A stretch of 64,000 nt of DNA, from contig CM026555.1 in the NCBI GenBank assembly GCA_015143295.1, positions 62,001 through 126,000 on the forward strand, in the 5' to 3' direction. Below are positions 1-11,432 of this stretch, in pieces (position 1 is the first letter of the stretch; every line of letters begins with the position of its first letter). The position numbers and the translations under genes were made by a program. The notes under the pieces are model-generated. The model was not told the origin of the DNA. It saw only the letters and a list, made by a program, of their open reading frames with translations, and did not search any database. The DNA is from Tetracentron sinense (lineage: Eukaryota; Streptophyta; Magnoliopsida; Trochodendrales; Trochodendraceae).

Positions 1-1
1 G

Positions 2-1150
2 AGTCACATTGTCTCTGAGTTTGATGAAGATATGGATAAAGCCTATGAAAGGTTGTTTTCTGAAAGCCTTAAGCTGAAGAAAGCTAAGATCTCTTTGAAC
101 AAACAACTTAAATTTACCCAACAAGAAAGAGACTCTTGTAAACTAGAAGCAGAAGGGAAGAATGCTCTAGTATCTCAGCTTGAAAGTGAAAAGGCTGAAC
201 TGGTGTCCAAACTAGAATGCCTTGAGGAAGAAAATGTCTCTTTATCCAAATGGATCAAGGTTCTAGAATCAGAGGAAGACAACTCCTTGAGTGTTTTTCA
301 AGAGTCAAAGACTTGCATTTCAGAATTGGAATCTGAAAGAAATAACCTTATTGAAAAAGTTAGATTTTTAGAAAAGGAATTTCTTGATATTCTAAAAGTT
401 AATGATGGGTTAGCTAAGAAAGTAACAGAACTCAGAAAGGAAGCTAGACTCCTTAGCAACACTCAAATCTTAGATAAACTGGCTAGTATGCAGCGCTCAA
501 CAGTAAACATGTCAAGCATAGGACATCTAGACAGACCATCCGGTCCCTTGAATGCCGGAACAATGTCTACTACAACTTTTGAGCCAATACATGAAAATCC
601 AAGATTGGTGAGTTCCAACTCCTTAGGATCAAAAGCTACGATGCCAAACTCTCAGTTATATCAAACCTTTGTCATTTCTAGACAAGGTAAAAATTCAACT
701 GAAGCTGAGAGAACTAAAGTTCAGCTCCAAACAAAAAGATCTCCACCTCTCAGGTTCATTCCTACTTGCCACCGTTGTGGAGTGAAGGGTCACATCCGAC
801 CTAACTGCAATGCCTTTAGGAGAAATCCCTGAAATGGTTCTTGGAATCGAACACAACATCAAGGGAATCTCCAAAGGCAAATTCAAGCCTTAGTAGAAAA
901 GTCTAGGAGTTTGAGTGAAGAAGTGATGAAAATTGCTCAACTCTCTAGTACTCAACATGGTCGGGACACTTCTTATGTTTATCATGGAGAAGGTAATAGG
1001 ATGAACCAAAATGCTAGGATTTCTCAGAAGAAAAGGAAAAATAGGAGATCTAAAAAGAAGAAGGTCACTCCTACAAATGAAATGAATAAAGACAATAGGG
1101 TTCACCAAAAGTCTAAATTCATTTATGTGAGAAAGGATGACCTAAAGTGC
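2..1150 (+). pseudogene. gag: copia gag C-terminal half: coiled coil and CCHC zinc knuckle
   Basis: Capsid/nucleocapsid protein of the copia element, which packages its RNA in cytoplasmic particles. The frame is open from base 2 to a TGA at 830 and then continues in the same frame. The first 150 residues are a Lys/Glu/Leu-rich coiled coil (repeated QLESEK- and LEKE-like heptads). A CCHC knuckle (CHRCGVKGHIRPNC) lies at about 768-810. After the stop comes a segment containing VEKSRSLSEEVMK and then a very basic Lys/Arg stretch (about 1015-1075), typical of the gag-pol joint. The N-terminal capsid part lies outside the window. The same coiled coil and knuckle recur in the copies at 41398-42339 and 61980-62410. 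Confidence 0.85.
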
Positions 1151-2440
1151 CTTGTCATTCACACCGCTTTGAAAGCCCAAAATTCTGACATGTGGTATTT
1201 CGATAGTGGGTGCTCTAGACAGATGACAGGTAACAAGTCCCTCTTCACTCAACCTGAGGAATGCTCAGACGGGACTATTACTTTTGGCAATGGAAACAAA
1301 TCTTTTGTGAAAGGAAAAGGTATTCCAAGCTTCAGGCATTCCAAAACTAAAGGATGTCCTATTTGTGGAAGGACTGAAAGCTAATCTAATTAGCATAAGT
1401 CAATTGTGTGATGATCATCATGCTGTCCACTTTACCAATAATAAATGTTCTTTTGTGGATGGTAAAGGTATACGTGTTTTGGAAGGGTCAAGAACCACTG
1501 ATAATTGCTATAGTTTAATTTCAAGTATGGGTTCATCTAAAATCTACAACAGGACTAAAGTTGAGGAAGTAGATCTATGACACAGGAGGCTAAGTCACAT
1601 GAATTTCAAAGACCTAAGCAATCTCTCAAAAGACGAGCGTATGAGAGGTGTGCCTCTACTAGGGAAGCCCTCTACTGCTATGTGTGGGCTATGTCAAATT
1701 GGCAAACAAATTAAAAGCCCACACAAGAAGGCTTCAAATATCGTTACCTTACATCCACTAGAATTAATCCACATGGATCTCATGAGTCCTACCAGAACTG
1801 AAATTTTAGAAGGTAAGTGATATATCCTAGTGATGGTTGATGATTTCTCAATGATGTCATAGATTGCATTCATAAGAGAGAAGTCGGATGCTTTTGAGAA
1901 CTTCAAGAGTATTTGTAAGAGAGTGCAAAATGAAAAAGGATGCCCTATCACTCGGATTCGAAGTGATCATGGAAAGGAGTTTGAAAACTCCAAGTACAAT
2001 GAGTTTTGTGATGAATTGAGCATCAAACATGAATTTTCAGCACCAATAACACCTCACCAAGAGATGGCTTGGGTGATGCTTCACAGCAACAACATGGCTA
2101 CTCATTTCTAGGCTGAAGCAGTTAACACTGCATGGTATACTGTTAACAGAGTCTACATTAGGCCCAGAACTAGGAAGACACCCTATGAGCTGTAGTATAA
2201 CAAGAAACCCAATGTCAAGTACTTTCGAGTATTCAAAAGTAAGTGCTATATCCTTAGGGATAGAGAGCAATTGGGTAAGTTTGATTCCTTAAGTGATGAA
2301 GGATTTTTCTTGTATATTCCACAAATAGTAGGGCTTATCGAGTGTACAGCTTGAGAACTTCTACTATTATGGAGTCCATAAATGTGGTGGTTGATGACTC
2401 AGGATCTGAGTCCTTGTAACTAGAGGATGACAATGTTGAT
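1150..2440 (+). pseudogene. pol: copia protease and integrase, broken
   Basis: The aspartic protease is visible as WYFDSGCSRQMTG (about 1192-1230), with the DSG active-site triad. A frameshift near 1350 precedes the pre-integrase region (NLISISQLCDD, then HRRLSHMN near 1580-1603, where the preceding Trp codon appears as TGA). The integrase core follows: HMDLMSPTR (first Asp, about 1771-1797), MVDDFS, RSDHGKEFENSKY (second Asp, about 1960), and the region up to the catalytic Glu, damaged near 2060. In-frame stops occur at 1818 (TGA where relatives have Arg) and 2109 (TAG where relatives have Trp). The product would process the polyprotein and insert the cDNA; this copy cannot. Confidence 0.82.
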
Positions 2441-2446
2441 GAAGGT

Positions 2447-3321
2447 GTGAAAATTCCAACATCTAAATCAGAAGATGAATCACCTTCAAAGTCACCTCCT
2501 AAAAAACCTACACATCCTAGGGTTATGAGACCTCACTCCTCAAATGAAATCATTGGAAACCTTGAAGGTGGAGTGAGAACTCGAAAACAAGTTGAAAATG
2601 AAGTTAGTCACTTTTGCTATACTTCTACATTTGAACCCAAAAATATAACTGAAGCTCTCATTGATGAAAACTGGATAAATGCCATGCAAGAAGAGCTCAA
2701 TCAGTTTACAAGGAATGATGTATGGTTTTTAGTTCATAGGCCTAAAAATACAAATTTTATTGGTACTAAATGGATTTTCAAGAACAAATCTGATGAACAT
2801 GGTACCATTGTAAGAAATAAGGCTAGGTTGTTACACAGAATTACACTCAGATTGAGGGCATTGATTTCGATGAAACGTTTGCTCCTGTTGCCCGACTAGA
2901 GTCTATCAGGATCTTGCTTGCTGTTACATGTCATCTCAAATTCAAACTTTTTCAGATGGATGTCAAGAGTCCCTTTCTGAATGGCATTCTTTAGGAGGAA
3001 GTTTATGTGGAACAACCAAAAGGGTTTGAGGACCCTAATCATCCTGATCAGGTTTATAGATTAAAAATGGCTCTCTATGGTTTGAAACAAGCTCACATAG
3101 CTTGGTATGAGAGACTAACTACATACCTCTTAGAAAAGGGATTTTCGAGAGTGGGAGTAGACAGACCCTATTCATTAAAAACATCAAGGATGATATGGTT
3201 ATTGCTCAGATATATGTTGATGATATTGTCTTTGGTTCTACATCATACTCACATGCACTCTCCTTTGCTGAACAAATGAAGAATGAATTTGAGATGAGCA
3301 TGGTTGGTGAGCAGAATTTCT
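2447..3321 (+). pseudogene. pol: copia reverse transcriptase fragment, broken and truncated
   Basis: The RT begins with the hallmarks WINAMQEELNQF (about 2672) and GTKWIFKNK (about 2762-2790), followed by a frameshift near 2830. RT then continues as FAPVARLES, FQMDVKSPFLNG and, after a TAG near 2992, [14 protein letters not shown] and [11 protein letters not shown], all diagnostic of copia RT. Another frameshift near 3165 puts the catalytic Tyr-Val-Asp-Asp-like box (about 3210-3240) in a different frame. Coding similarity ends where the inserted LTR starts at 3322. The RNase H domain and 3' LTR are absent. Confidence 0.85.
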
Positions 3322-3949
3322 TGTAGGGGGTTCGGATAAAAATTTATGCGGAAACTGGATCCCCAAGATCTTAACACCATAGAAAGCATCAAAATTATCT
3401 AAGAGTTTTAGTCATATCACCTAGGTGAATGCTTTTCACCGGTGAAGCTTAAATCCACTCGAATCGTCAGAACTCTTTGTAGAGATTTCTCCGAAAAAAT
3501 ACTAGAAGCTCGATCCTTGTTCTTCATTATCCCCACGAAGCTTTAGAATCTCCTTTGGAATTATAAAAGCAAGAGGAAGAAGATAGAGTAATGGTATAGA
3601 CCTTCTATCACCAAAAATACTAAGGTTCAAAACCCTAGATTTGTAAAACCCAACTTTGGACCACCTAATAGCTCACGAAAATCCCTAGGGGTATCCCCTA
3701 GGGCTCAGGGTTTGGAGAGAGAGAGGAGAGGAGAGAAAAATTCTGGAGAAAAGTGCTTAATGGTCTAGGGTGTTGGGGTATATATAGACTAGGATCCTAT
3801 CCTAATCCTACTCCAACTTGATCTTATCTAGTAGAATTTATTAATTAATAATAACTCTTATTATTAATTAAATAAACTCCTATTTAATCTATAACTACTT
3901 TAGTTATAGTAATCCTACTAATTAAAGAGTCCCTATTATAAGAGGATTC
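3322..3949 (-). repeat. Antisense copia-type LTR (family C), 3' portion in sense
   Basis: On the minus strand this reads as an LTR: a TATA-like TATATATACCCC (around 3777-3788), a CT-rich leader, exon-like U5 sequence and a terminal ...CCCCCTACA, giving a TG start at 3322 on the plus strand. It interrupts the copia RT. The LTR itself is cut at 3949 by Tat-1 and resumes at 19381. It resembles the better preserved LTR at 53717-61005 in layout, including a shared GGGCG-C-CCCACCCTA landmark at about 19643. Assignment to copia is by resemblance to that LTR. Confidence 0.55.
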
Positions 3950-6327
3950 TGTAAGCACCCAATTTTTACACCCCATCTAACTATAGGTAAACCCTAGACT
4001 CAATCCTAGGACCTATCCCTAGTTTAACCCTAGTTAAACCTTAGGACTCACCCTAAGTGAAGCCCATGTCAAAATCCTAGCCTTAGGTGACCCTAGCATA
4101 ACCTTAGAGCCCTTAGGGCTTAAACCCTAAGACCCATGGCCTATAGGGCCTAACCCCTGGCCTCAAGCCCACAAGGCCCAAAAAACCTTAGCCTATCTCC
4201 CTTAAACCCGTATGTGCAGGGCTAGGCCCATTTCAAATCAAAACTCATAATGTCGGTAGAAGGTCTACCCACACTTCAATTTGGCTTTGTTTCACAGTGT
4301 CGGTAGACCTTCTACCGACAGTATGTGAGTACCGACTTTGCAGTCTGCGAAGACCCTACACACTCAACCTCCACCTCAATGTCTCCCTTCATAGCCCTTA
4401 ATCGACCTCCCTCGGGTCCAACCAGGTTCTCCCCCTTCTACTTAATCCCTCTTAGGTCCCTTGGTTCCTTCCCTACAAAACCAAACACCCCCATACGGTT
4501 TAAGGGGTCTGCATTTTTGAAGGAGAATCCCTGTTGCAAAAAACCATGTTCCTTAGCCTCTCCTCTCCCCTGGTCTTGATCCCAGGACTCCCCTGGACCT
4601 ACCTCTCTCCTCCCCTGTCCGTGTAGCACCACCAGGAGGTACCACCACCATGCACAGACCACCTCTCATTTCGGTGGAAGCAGAGCATTCGAATAGGGTC
4701 ATCCCCTACCCTCATTTTCTCCTTTTGTAATCAATGTGAGCCCTTGGTCATCTCTAGGGGATGCTTTTATTACTTTATTGGTGTGTAGATAGCATCTAAA
4801 ACCCATACAAGGTGTTCACTCACCTAAACCATAAGTGTGGTGAACCCTATGGGTGTTCCCATTTTTTAGAGCTTTGCAAGCCATCACAGAACCTTCTGGG
4901 GGTCCCTCAGATCATGAGGGAACCCCTAGTAACCTTTGTGCATAGCCCCATGGGCAGAAACTTGATTTTAAAAAAAATCAGGAATGGCGGTAATTCCAGT
5001 ACCTCCATTCCTGGTAAGGCCTGTTTTCATTTGGTCGGTGAACGTTTTACCATCATCCTGTTTTTGGCTTAGTTTTGTATTGGCGGTAGAATAACTACCG
5101 CCAATATGCTGTTTCTTTCATAGTGACTTTGCAGCCTTGTGGGGCCCACTCCAGGCATCCTCTAGGGCCCACACCTGGCCTAAAACCTTCCTAGGAATCC
5201 CTTCTTCACTCCCCTGATCTCAGATCACTTTGGGTAACATCTTAACCCTAGTTAACTTTAGCAGAAACACAGTTCAAAAGCACTGTTTATAATGTTGGTA
5301 ATTCAATTACCGACACTAACTGTTTTTTTGATTTGGGCTTTTGCAGGGGCCCAAGCCTGGTAAGAGACCAATTTAGGCCCTGCCTAACCCCCTGGGCCCA
5401 CCTCAGACCGTACCAGACCCTTAACCATGGTTAAAAACACATCCGGTTAACATTTAACCACGGTTAAACACCCCTTAACCCTACAAACTTTTGGGAAACT
5501 AAATAGAAATTCTTGAAAATATAATTGAACCATAATACTGATTTTGGCCCTCTCCCTAACCCTGGTTAGCAACCCTAACCACAGTTAGAATCCCCTTAAC
5601 TTCGGTTAGCAACCCTAATCGTAGTTAATCTCGATTTTTGGCCTATCGAGCCTAAAAACCAAGTCTACAGGACTCATCTTCGGCCTACCAGACCTCCCCT
5701 TAGCCTACCGGGCTATATCTCACCTATCCTTTATTGTGGTTAGCAATCCTAACCCAGGTCAGACTCCATCCTAATTTACTGGACTACCCCCTAAGCCTAC
5801 CGGGCTTGAATACCATGCACTTAACCCTCTTCGGTCGACCACACCTTAGTCTACCGGACTAGTCCATGCTAGCCACCTTTGGTGCACACACACACGCCCC
5901 TAGCCTCTCGGCACAGGCTCATGTGCCAGAACTACGCTCGGTTTGATCTCACCCTGTGAGTACGTAGGCAACTCAACCCGGGTTCGACCCCAGTTAACTT
6001 TTCCTTTCTTGGATTAGTGTTAACTTAAACACTCCGGCATTCTAATCAAGATTAACTTTATTTGGCTTAAACCTGGGCAATACAGAATCGTTGAAAAATG
6101 GAAGCCTCAGGGTGCCTAACACCTTCCCTGGACTTAACCGAACCCCTTACCCTGATCTCACTCGCAGACCAAGACCTTATCCAAACTCGGGGGACTCATC
6201 CTTTCTGAATGAATGAGTGGCGACTCTTAAACGATAAAACCCTTTCACACCCATGAAGGTACATAGGTAATTCCACCACCATCATCCATCTTTTTGTGAG
6301 TGGGAGGAAAAATTCCCGGCGCTCACA
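3950..6327 (+). repeat. Tat-1 5' LTR
   Basis: 2378-bp LTR, TG...CA ends, matching 16915-19375 along its whole length. It is rich in short AACCCTAG/TTAACC-type words and contains the structured GAACTACG motif at 5929-5972. It has no coding capacity of its own; short open frames inside it (for example 4325-4579) have no recognisable domain. Confidence 0.93.
5929..5972 (+). other. GAACTACG / TACGTAGG two-hairpin motif, copy 1
   Basis: GAACTACG and TACGTAGGCAAC bracket a hairpin with stem CTCAC/GTGAG and loop CCT (about 5948-5960). CTACG and CGTAG can also pair as an outer stem. Immediately downstream is GGGTTCGACCCC, resembling the T-arm/B-box of a tRNA. Function unknown; see the finding on six copies. 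Confidence 0.7.
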
Positions 6328-6331
6328 GCTC

Positions 6332-6349
6332 TGGTGACTCTACTGGGGA
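6332..6349 (+). other. Tat-1 primer binding site, tRNA-Arg-like
   Basis: Four bases after the 5' LTR is TGGTGACTCTACTGGGGA. Its complement matches, with two C-to-T type differences, the 3' end of the plant tRNA-Arg whose acceptor end I recall as CCCCAGTGGAGTCGCCA. Ogre elements are known to use tRNA-Arg. The tRNA match is from memory. Confidence 0.6.
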
Positions 6350-6808
6350 CCCAGGTTTGAGCCAACTAAACCTTAATCTTGATTAAAATGCCTAAGCATT
6401 TAACTTAACACTAATCATTTTACATCTCTTGGTTAATTGTGTACTGTGCATCCATACATGTCATAGTAGTGTAACTATCCCATTCAACCCAGTAGACAGG
6501 CTTATTACGTTAACGGCTGCTGGATGATCATCCTCAGTGTTAGTGACTTAAACGTCTTGGAGGTCCACAGAGTTACTCCTGTTGGGTGATTACCCTTAGG
6601 GAAGGATTCTGAATGCTCCTGCTTACACCAATCGTCCCTTTCCAGATATGTTCTATACCGGGGATGAATAGGCTACCTCGTGTTGTCATCACCGGCAGAC
6701 GATGCGTGATTCTTGCTGGTCTAATAGGCTCCGCAGTTTATACACCACTTCAAGTCCTCCGACAGTTTGGACTCCCTCAGCGTATCCCAGTGATAGATTG
6801 ACAGGAAA
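6350..6808 (+). other. Tat-1 5' leader
   Basis: Untranslated leader between the primer site and ORF1. The part around 6615-6670 (CACCAATCGTCCC, then TATGTTCTATACCGGG) is conserved in the minus-strand leader of Tat-2 (about 33787-33840), so it is constrained or recently shared. A 62-codon open frame here (6613-6801) has no known domain and I do not call it a gene. Confidence 0.6.
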
Positions 6809-7291
6809 ATGATTGGATCACTTTCACAGTGCACTCCGACAACCTCACCCCTAATGGAAATGGTGGTTCCCTGGACAGACTTCTTCCTAGAGATACAGCT
6901 CCAGCTCCAGCTCCAGCAGAAGTGGAAAAGGCTACGGAAAGCCCAGCGTGCATTCAGGCAGTAAGAAGCGGAACAAGGTCGTGAACTTCAAGCCATACAA
7001 GAGCAGGTTGAACAATTGGAGCAGACAATCCAGTCCCTTTATAGGAGATGCAGAGTCGACGCCAGGGAAGCAGCCATCATCCGGACCCAACTTCACTTCC
7101 ACCAAGAGCAGCTTGATAGTGCAAAGGTGGAGATGACCTCCCATATCCAACAATTTGGATACCACATGTTCAACGCTACTGAAACCCTTACACACAGGGA
7201 GGTTGAAATCACATCCCTCCAGCAACAGATCATGGATCTTAAGGGTGTGCCCCGGCCACTTGACTTTGTGATCCCCGAAGGGCTTGCCTAG
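6809..7291 (+). pseudogene. Tat-1 ORF1, coiled-coil protein of unknown function
   Basis: The frame opens with ATG at 6809 and runs to 7291 (about 160 codons) with one internal TAA at 6962. The protein is Gln/Glu/Arg-rich and reads as coiled coil (QLQLQLQQKWKRLRKAQ, later EQVEQLEQTIQSL). A short Pro-containing tail ends PEGLA. Ogre elements have a separate ORF1 upstream of gag with no assigned function, and position and size fit that. I recognise no domain. A polyadenylation-like TCAATGAAAA follows at 7351. Confidence 0.6.
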
Positions 7292-7411
7292 GATCGAGTC
7301 TTTTTTCTTTTGAGTCTCACTATCCCTGTACTCACTACACTCTTCATGCATCAATGAAAAACATTTTTCTAGCATCTGCTTCTTATTGTCATGCATAATC
7401 ATGTTTAGCCA
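7292..7411 (+). other. Spacer between ORF1 and gag
   Basis: T-rich spacer with TCAATGAAAA at 7351-7360. Similar T-rich spacers with TCAATRAAA follow the protease region and the integrase. Confidence 0.45.
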
Positions 7412-8840
7412 TTGCATTCTTTTCAATTGCATGAGCAAACTCTGACTCGTTCTTTGACTGCGAATCTCGCAGAAGTAGCAATCATAGACGCAGTCTTGAC
7501 CGAGGTACCTTGCACAGCCCAATCAGAGAGCAGCTCTTACACAGCACAATCAGAAAGCAGCATAGACTTAATGGTGGAACCTACAGATCAGCACCAGCGA
7601 ACCACTGAGATCCTACAGTCATATGACAGGGACATAGCAGACATGCAATCAAAGCTTGACAGTGTTCTGGAATCCCTCAAGATCTTAATTGGTACCCGAA
7701 CTGAGGAACCCTCCACTCGGATCCCGACCGGAGAACCAACCGAGCAACCTCTACCAAAGCCTCGTCCTCCCCCTTTCATCATACCTAACCTCATACCCAC
7801 AACAGGTGGAGGAGAGGAGTATGACTAGTACGAAGAGCAACCGAAGGCCTCACACGTCAATCAGGACCGATCGTCATGCTCAGATCCCACTCCATCCTTA
7901 CAGGACGAGATCAAGCAGATGAAAGAGGAGATGAGAAGAATGAAGGGTACATCCACCAATACAAGTCTATCACTGGAGGACTTAACTTTCTCATCAGGGG
8001 ATGCTGTTCCTGCAGGTTTCAAGGTCCCAGACTTTAACAAATATGATGGCTCAGGCTATTTAAAACAACACCTGCAATTGTACCTGAGGGACATGCTCTA
8101 GCACAACAGGAACTAGCCTCTACTCATCCAATACTTCCAGAAGAGTCTGAAGGGGGTAGCCCTCACATGGTGGATATTTGTGGACAAGCAGAAGATCAAT
8201 ACTTGGCAAGATGCGATGGACAATTTCGTAGAGCAGTACTCCTTTAACTAGGAACTCCGCCCTCAGAGGAGCCAGCTTGAACAGTTAAGCCAGCGTAACA
8301 ACGAATCATTTCTGAAGTACGCTAACCGTTGGAGGAAAATGACAACAAAGATCCCGACTCTTATCCCTAAGGTGGAGCTAGCAAGCATGTTCATGGGCAC
8401 TTTAAAACAGCCCTACTCTACACTCATGGTGACCCTACCAGTGGTGGACTTCGGCATCATCGTCAGGACAGGTGCAAACCAGCATGTCGTACAACACCAC
8501 TAAACTTCTCAAACCAAGCGCGAGGGGCTTGTTTGAGACCCTAAAGAGCACGATGCAGTCGACACACCTGATGTGACTTGTGTGGGAGACTAGGAGGAGG
8601 ATGCATTTACACTTCTTCCTAAAGATTGCCATTTAGAAAGGCAGATTTGGCAAACCACAGACAGGTATAGGACTCGATCCCCCCAAGGTGACAGCCTCGT
8701 CTAGTAGAAACATTGATCATCGGGACCACAGAAAGAAGGAAGATGTACATATGGTTGCTTTTACAACACCCATCCAACTGCCAGCTCCAGCAGCTCAGTA
8801 ACAACCAGTTATCAGGAATACCCGGCCAGCCCGACCAGCC
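7412..8840 (+). pseudogene. gag: Tat-1 gag, capsid region
   Basis: One frame from ATG 7412 carries an acidic N-terminal part, then EIKQMKEEMRRMKG, then the gypsy capsid: FKVPDFNKYDG (about 8020-8050), GVALTWW (about 8155-8175), and the NNESFLKYANRWR segment (about 8299-8337). These are standard retrotransposon gag landmarks. Stops in that frame: TAG at 7826, 8099, 8114 and 8249, TAA at 8501. Tat-2 has Gln at the position of the first stop, and flanking residues suggest CAG origins for others. After 8510 the frame decays and resumes in another frame near 8840. Would form the particle shell. Confidence 0.85.
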
Positions 8841-9840
8841 CAGGGGCAAAACCGTCCTCCCAAAAATTTTACACCTCTTCCATACACACTCAGCCAGTTG
8901 TTGGAATTCCTCACCAAGCATGGTCTTCTCGAGTTGAGAGGCCCCACACCTCTTTTACCTCAAGATAAACAGAACAAAAACTACAATGCCGATCATCACT
9001 ATATCTTCCATAGAGGCCCAGGCCATGGTACGGACTATTGCATAGGCCTGAAGTGTGTCATCCAAGATCTTTTAGACAACGAAAAGGTTGAGCTAGCTCC
9101 CAGCAACACCAGCATCAATTAGGTGCCAATGCCCCCACATAACAATCAAGTTAACTTTATCCAGTAGGAAGAGCCCAGGGTAGGGCAGCCAGGACCCAGC
9201 ACACCTGCAGTGAATGACAGCATCATCAGGCCTTCTTACTGATCACTCGTCATAATCCCATGCCCCCAGTCAAACATACAGACCATTAAGTCTCCAACCC
9301 TGATACCTGTCCCTAAACAGATCATCTATACTATCTCTTGTCCCGTAAATTAGCCTACAGCTCCAGCTCAAGCCTCAACCTCTTCAGGCCCTGTCCAGAT
9401 CCCTTACATCCCAGAGCCTCTCTTCAACCTCAATCGAGTACCCGCTCTCCGCTCTCTCATCCTTGAGAGCAAGAGCATAGCCAACCTAACCAGATCTGGC
9501 CGGGTAAATCAACCTCCTGTAACTGAGCCGGTAAAGGTGAAGAGTGCAGAGAAAGAGAAAGCAGGGGTGTTAAACCCACAGAAGGAAGTAGCTGATTCAG
9601 TAGTTTTATTGAAAATCCTAGAAAAAGCAGAGGAGTTTAATATCACTCAGTAGCTGAGCAAGGTCCAAGCACAGATATCTATCCTGGGTCTTCTTCTCAC
9701 TTCAGAGCACCACAGGAAGCAACTGCTCCAAGTATTCAGCAATGCCCATGTAACACCAGATATAACACCTGAGAAACTAGGGCAAATGGTAGGGCAAATC
9801 CTTAAACCCAAAGCCATCTCCTTCACGGAAGAGGAGATAC
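8841..9840 (+). pseudogene. gag: Tat-1 gag C-terminus: zinc knuckle and linker
   Basis: Frame 3 of the plus strand resumes with PLPYTLSQLLEFL and a zinc-knuckle-like FHRGPGHGTDYC (about 9009-9044), where the first metal ligand is Tyr instead of the Cys in Tat-2. QDLLDNEKVELAP follows, then a Pro/Ser-rich linker up to the protease. In-frame stops: TAG at 9120, 9165, 9351 and 9651, TGA at 9240. The Tat-2 copy at 31558-31812 aligns through the knuckle and the PMPPHNNQ segment. Confidence 0.78.
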
Positions 9841-10640
9841 CAGACAGTGAACGAGACCATACCCGGGCTTTGTACATTGCAGTATAGTGCATGGACCGAA
9901 CGTTATCATCAGTGCTCATCGATAATGGCTCCGATTTGAATGTCTGTACACTTTCCATGCTGTAAAATCTGGGCCTGAACCTCAGTCAACTGAAGAAGAG
10001 GCCTATGACCATTAGGGATTTTGACAATACAACCAAGCAAAACCTGGGTGACATCGATCTAACCATTGGGATCAGACCTGCTCAATTCTCAACGAAATTT
10101 TAGGTTGTGAACGTGTTAGCCTCTTTCACTCTGCTCCTAGGGAGGCCGTGGATCCATGTGGCAGGAGCCATTCCCTCCTCTTCGCACCAAAGAATCAAGT
10201 TCATCCAGGATGACCGTCTGGTTGTCATTCCTTCTGAAGAGTTAGCAAGTTCCTTTCGGGACGTCCAGGAGCTGGGGCAAGGCACTGCCTTCTTGACATT
10301 CCAGTTCGAGCAGGTTAGTTTTATCGTCGAGGTAGAACAGCAAAGTAAGAAAGCAATGCCACCATTTGTCAGAATGATGGCCAGAATGAACTACCAGCCC
10401 GGAAGTGGTCTCGGTGCCAAGAATCAGGGTATGAAGAAGAGATACACGCCTCCTCGCTATACACCTCCCTTTGGTTTGGGATACAAGCCCAAATACGAGG
10501 ATTACCTCTCCAAGCTGACTAAGAAGAGCAGACAGTTGGTGAAACCTGAGCCCCGACCACACATCTCTATAACCTTCCCCGTGGGAATCTTCGAAACATA
10601 CCCAGAAACCTCTGCTGCACCCATTGCCTTAACACCTTAG
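9841..10640 (+). pseudogene. pro: Tat-1 aspartic protease with G-patch domain
   Basis: Same frame as the gag tail. The retropepsin active site is SSVLIDNGSDLNVC (about 9907-9948): Asp is kept but the usual Asp-Ser/Thr-Gly is Asp-Asn-Gly. LLLGRPWIH (about 10132-10158) is the conserved protease C-terminal motif. A glycine-rich G-patch follows (MNYQPGSGLGAKNQG, about 10387-10430; GLGYKP near 10477), a domain reported after protease in some plant gypsy groups and associated with nucleic-acid binding. Stops: TAG 9885, TAA 9963, TAG 10101, TAG 10638. The last part is the first unit of a 266-bp tandem duplication. Confidence 0.82.
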
Positions 10641-10977
10641 CCCAACGCCGAGTCTTTAGGGATTCCAGATCCAGAAGTGTTCAGCATAGCCCAAATGTTC
10701 GACGAGTTGACACGCCTCCTTGCTATACACCTCCCTTTGGTTTGGGATACAAACCCAAATATGAGGATTACCTCTCCAAGCTGACTAAGAAGAGCAGACG
10801 GTTGGTGAAACCTGAGCCCCGACCACACATCTCTATAACCTTCCCCTTGGGAATCTTCGAAACATACCCAGAAACCTCTGCTGCACCCGTTGCCTTAACA
10901 CCTCAGCCCAATGCCGAGTCTTTAGGGATTCCAGATCTAGAAGTATTCAGCATGACCCAAATGTTCGACGAGTTGAC
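10446..10977 (+). repeat. 266-bp direct tandem duplication in the protease/G-patch region
   Basis: Units 10446-10711 and 10712-10977 align end to end, both starting ACGCCTCCT and ending GACGAGTTGAC. I count about a dozen differences by eye. 266 is not a multiple of three, so the duplication breaks the frame. TAG at 10638 in unit 1 is CAG in unit 2. Confidence 0.9.
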
Positions 10978-11432
10978 CGTCGAAGATGCTACTGAAGCAG
11001 AATATCCAATGGGAGAGTAGGTCTGTACCCTCTCCAACAGCGTCGAAGCATTATCCAGTCACCAACCATTGATCCGTTGGTGGACTGAGGCTCTCGCCAT
11101 CGAGGCCAGCCAAGGCCGAGGCAAGCACAGTGCATGATAGGTTGGTCCGAGACAGTAGTGACCAAGCATCACCCTTCTCCTTCATCCACCTCTCTTTTGC
11201 TCCCATTTGTAAAATCCAAAGCCAAGCCACTGTTAGCCTCTTTTTGTTTGAGTCTTTTTGTAACAATTCATCATTTGTTCAATGAAAATCAGATTGTTTT
11301 GACTCAAAAATCATGTTTTTGAAAAACACATTTCATATCGGCTGATGATGAAATCACACTGACTCTTCTCCTAGAAGGCCTAGTGTCCTGAGGCCAACAA
11401 AATCATCATCAAGCATGCTAAACTGAAGCTAA
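10978..11432 (+). other. Spacer (possible intron) between protease and RT frames
   Basis: The protease frame ends with a TAG at about 11018 after an acidic tail (EAEYPMGE). About 400 bp with no coding signal follow: a pyrimidine-rich part near 11160-11210, then TCAATGAAAA at 11279-11288. In Ogre elements the equivalent region between protease and RT is reported to be a spliced intron. I do not see an unambiguous donor/acceptor pair. Confidence 0.4.

Larger units (their letters stand above)
1..3321 (+). mobile_element. Ty1/copia gag-pol remnant (family A), 5' end outside window
   Basis: Sense-strand copia element with the order gag, protease, integrase, reverse transcriptase, which is the Ty1/copia order (gypsy elements have integrase last). 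Both ends are missing: the left runs off the window and the right stops in RT where an antisense LTR starting TGTAGGGGG is inserted at 3322. Several frameshifts and in-frame stops make it a dead copy. The gag and post-gag segments match those at 41090-43004 (minus) and 61212-62750 (plus), so this is the only copy in the window showing where pol belongs in this family. The long gag with coiled coil and zinc knuckles suggests a SIRE/Maximus-type lineage; that assignment is inference. Confidence 0.9.

Noticed and set aside
3950-4150. Telomere-like CCCTAA words in the Tat-1 LTR
   Set aside because: Words such as AACCCTAG and TAAACCC are irregular, mixed with GTTAACC, and present in both LTRs; this is LTR composition, not an interstitial telomeric array.
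5973-6000. tRNA gene suggested by GGGTTCGACCCC
   Set aside because: Only the T-arm-like part is present; no acceptor stem, D-arm or anticodon arm of correct geometry.
6932-7522. 196-codon minus-strand open frame
   Set aside because: Shadow of ORF1/gag on the opposite strand; no domain, and the plus strand has the coherent coiled-coil and gag reading.
10242-10828. Minus-strand frames of 63-106 codons sharing MWSGLRFHQ
   Set aside because: Antisense of the duplicated G-patch segment; similarity to each other is the 266-bp duplication.
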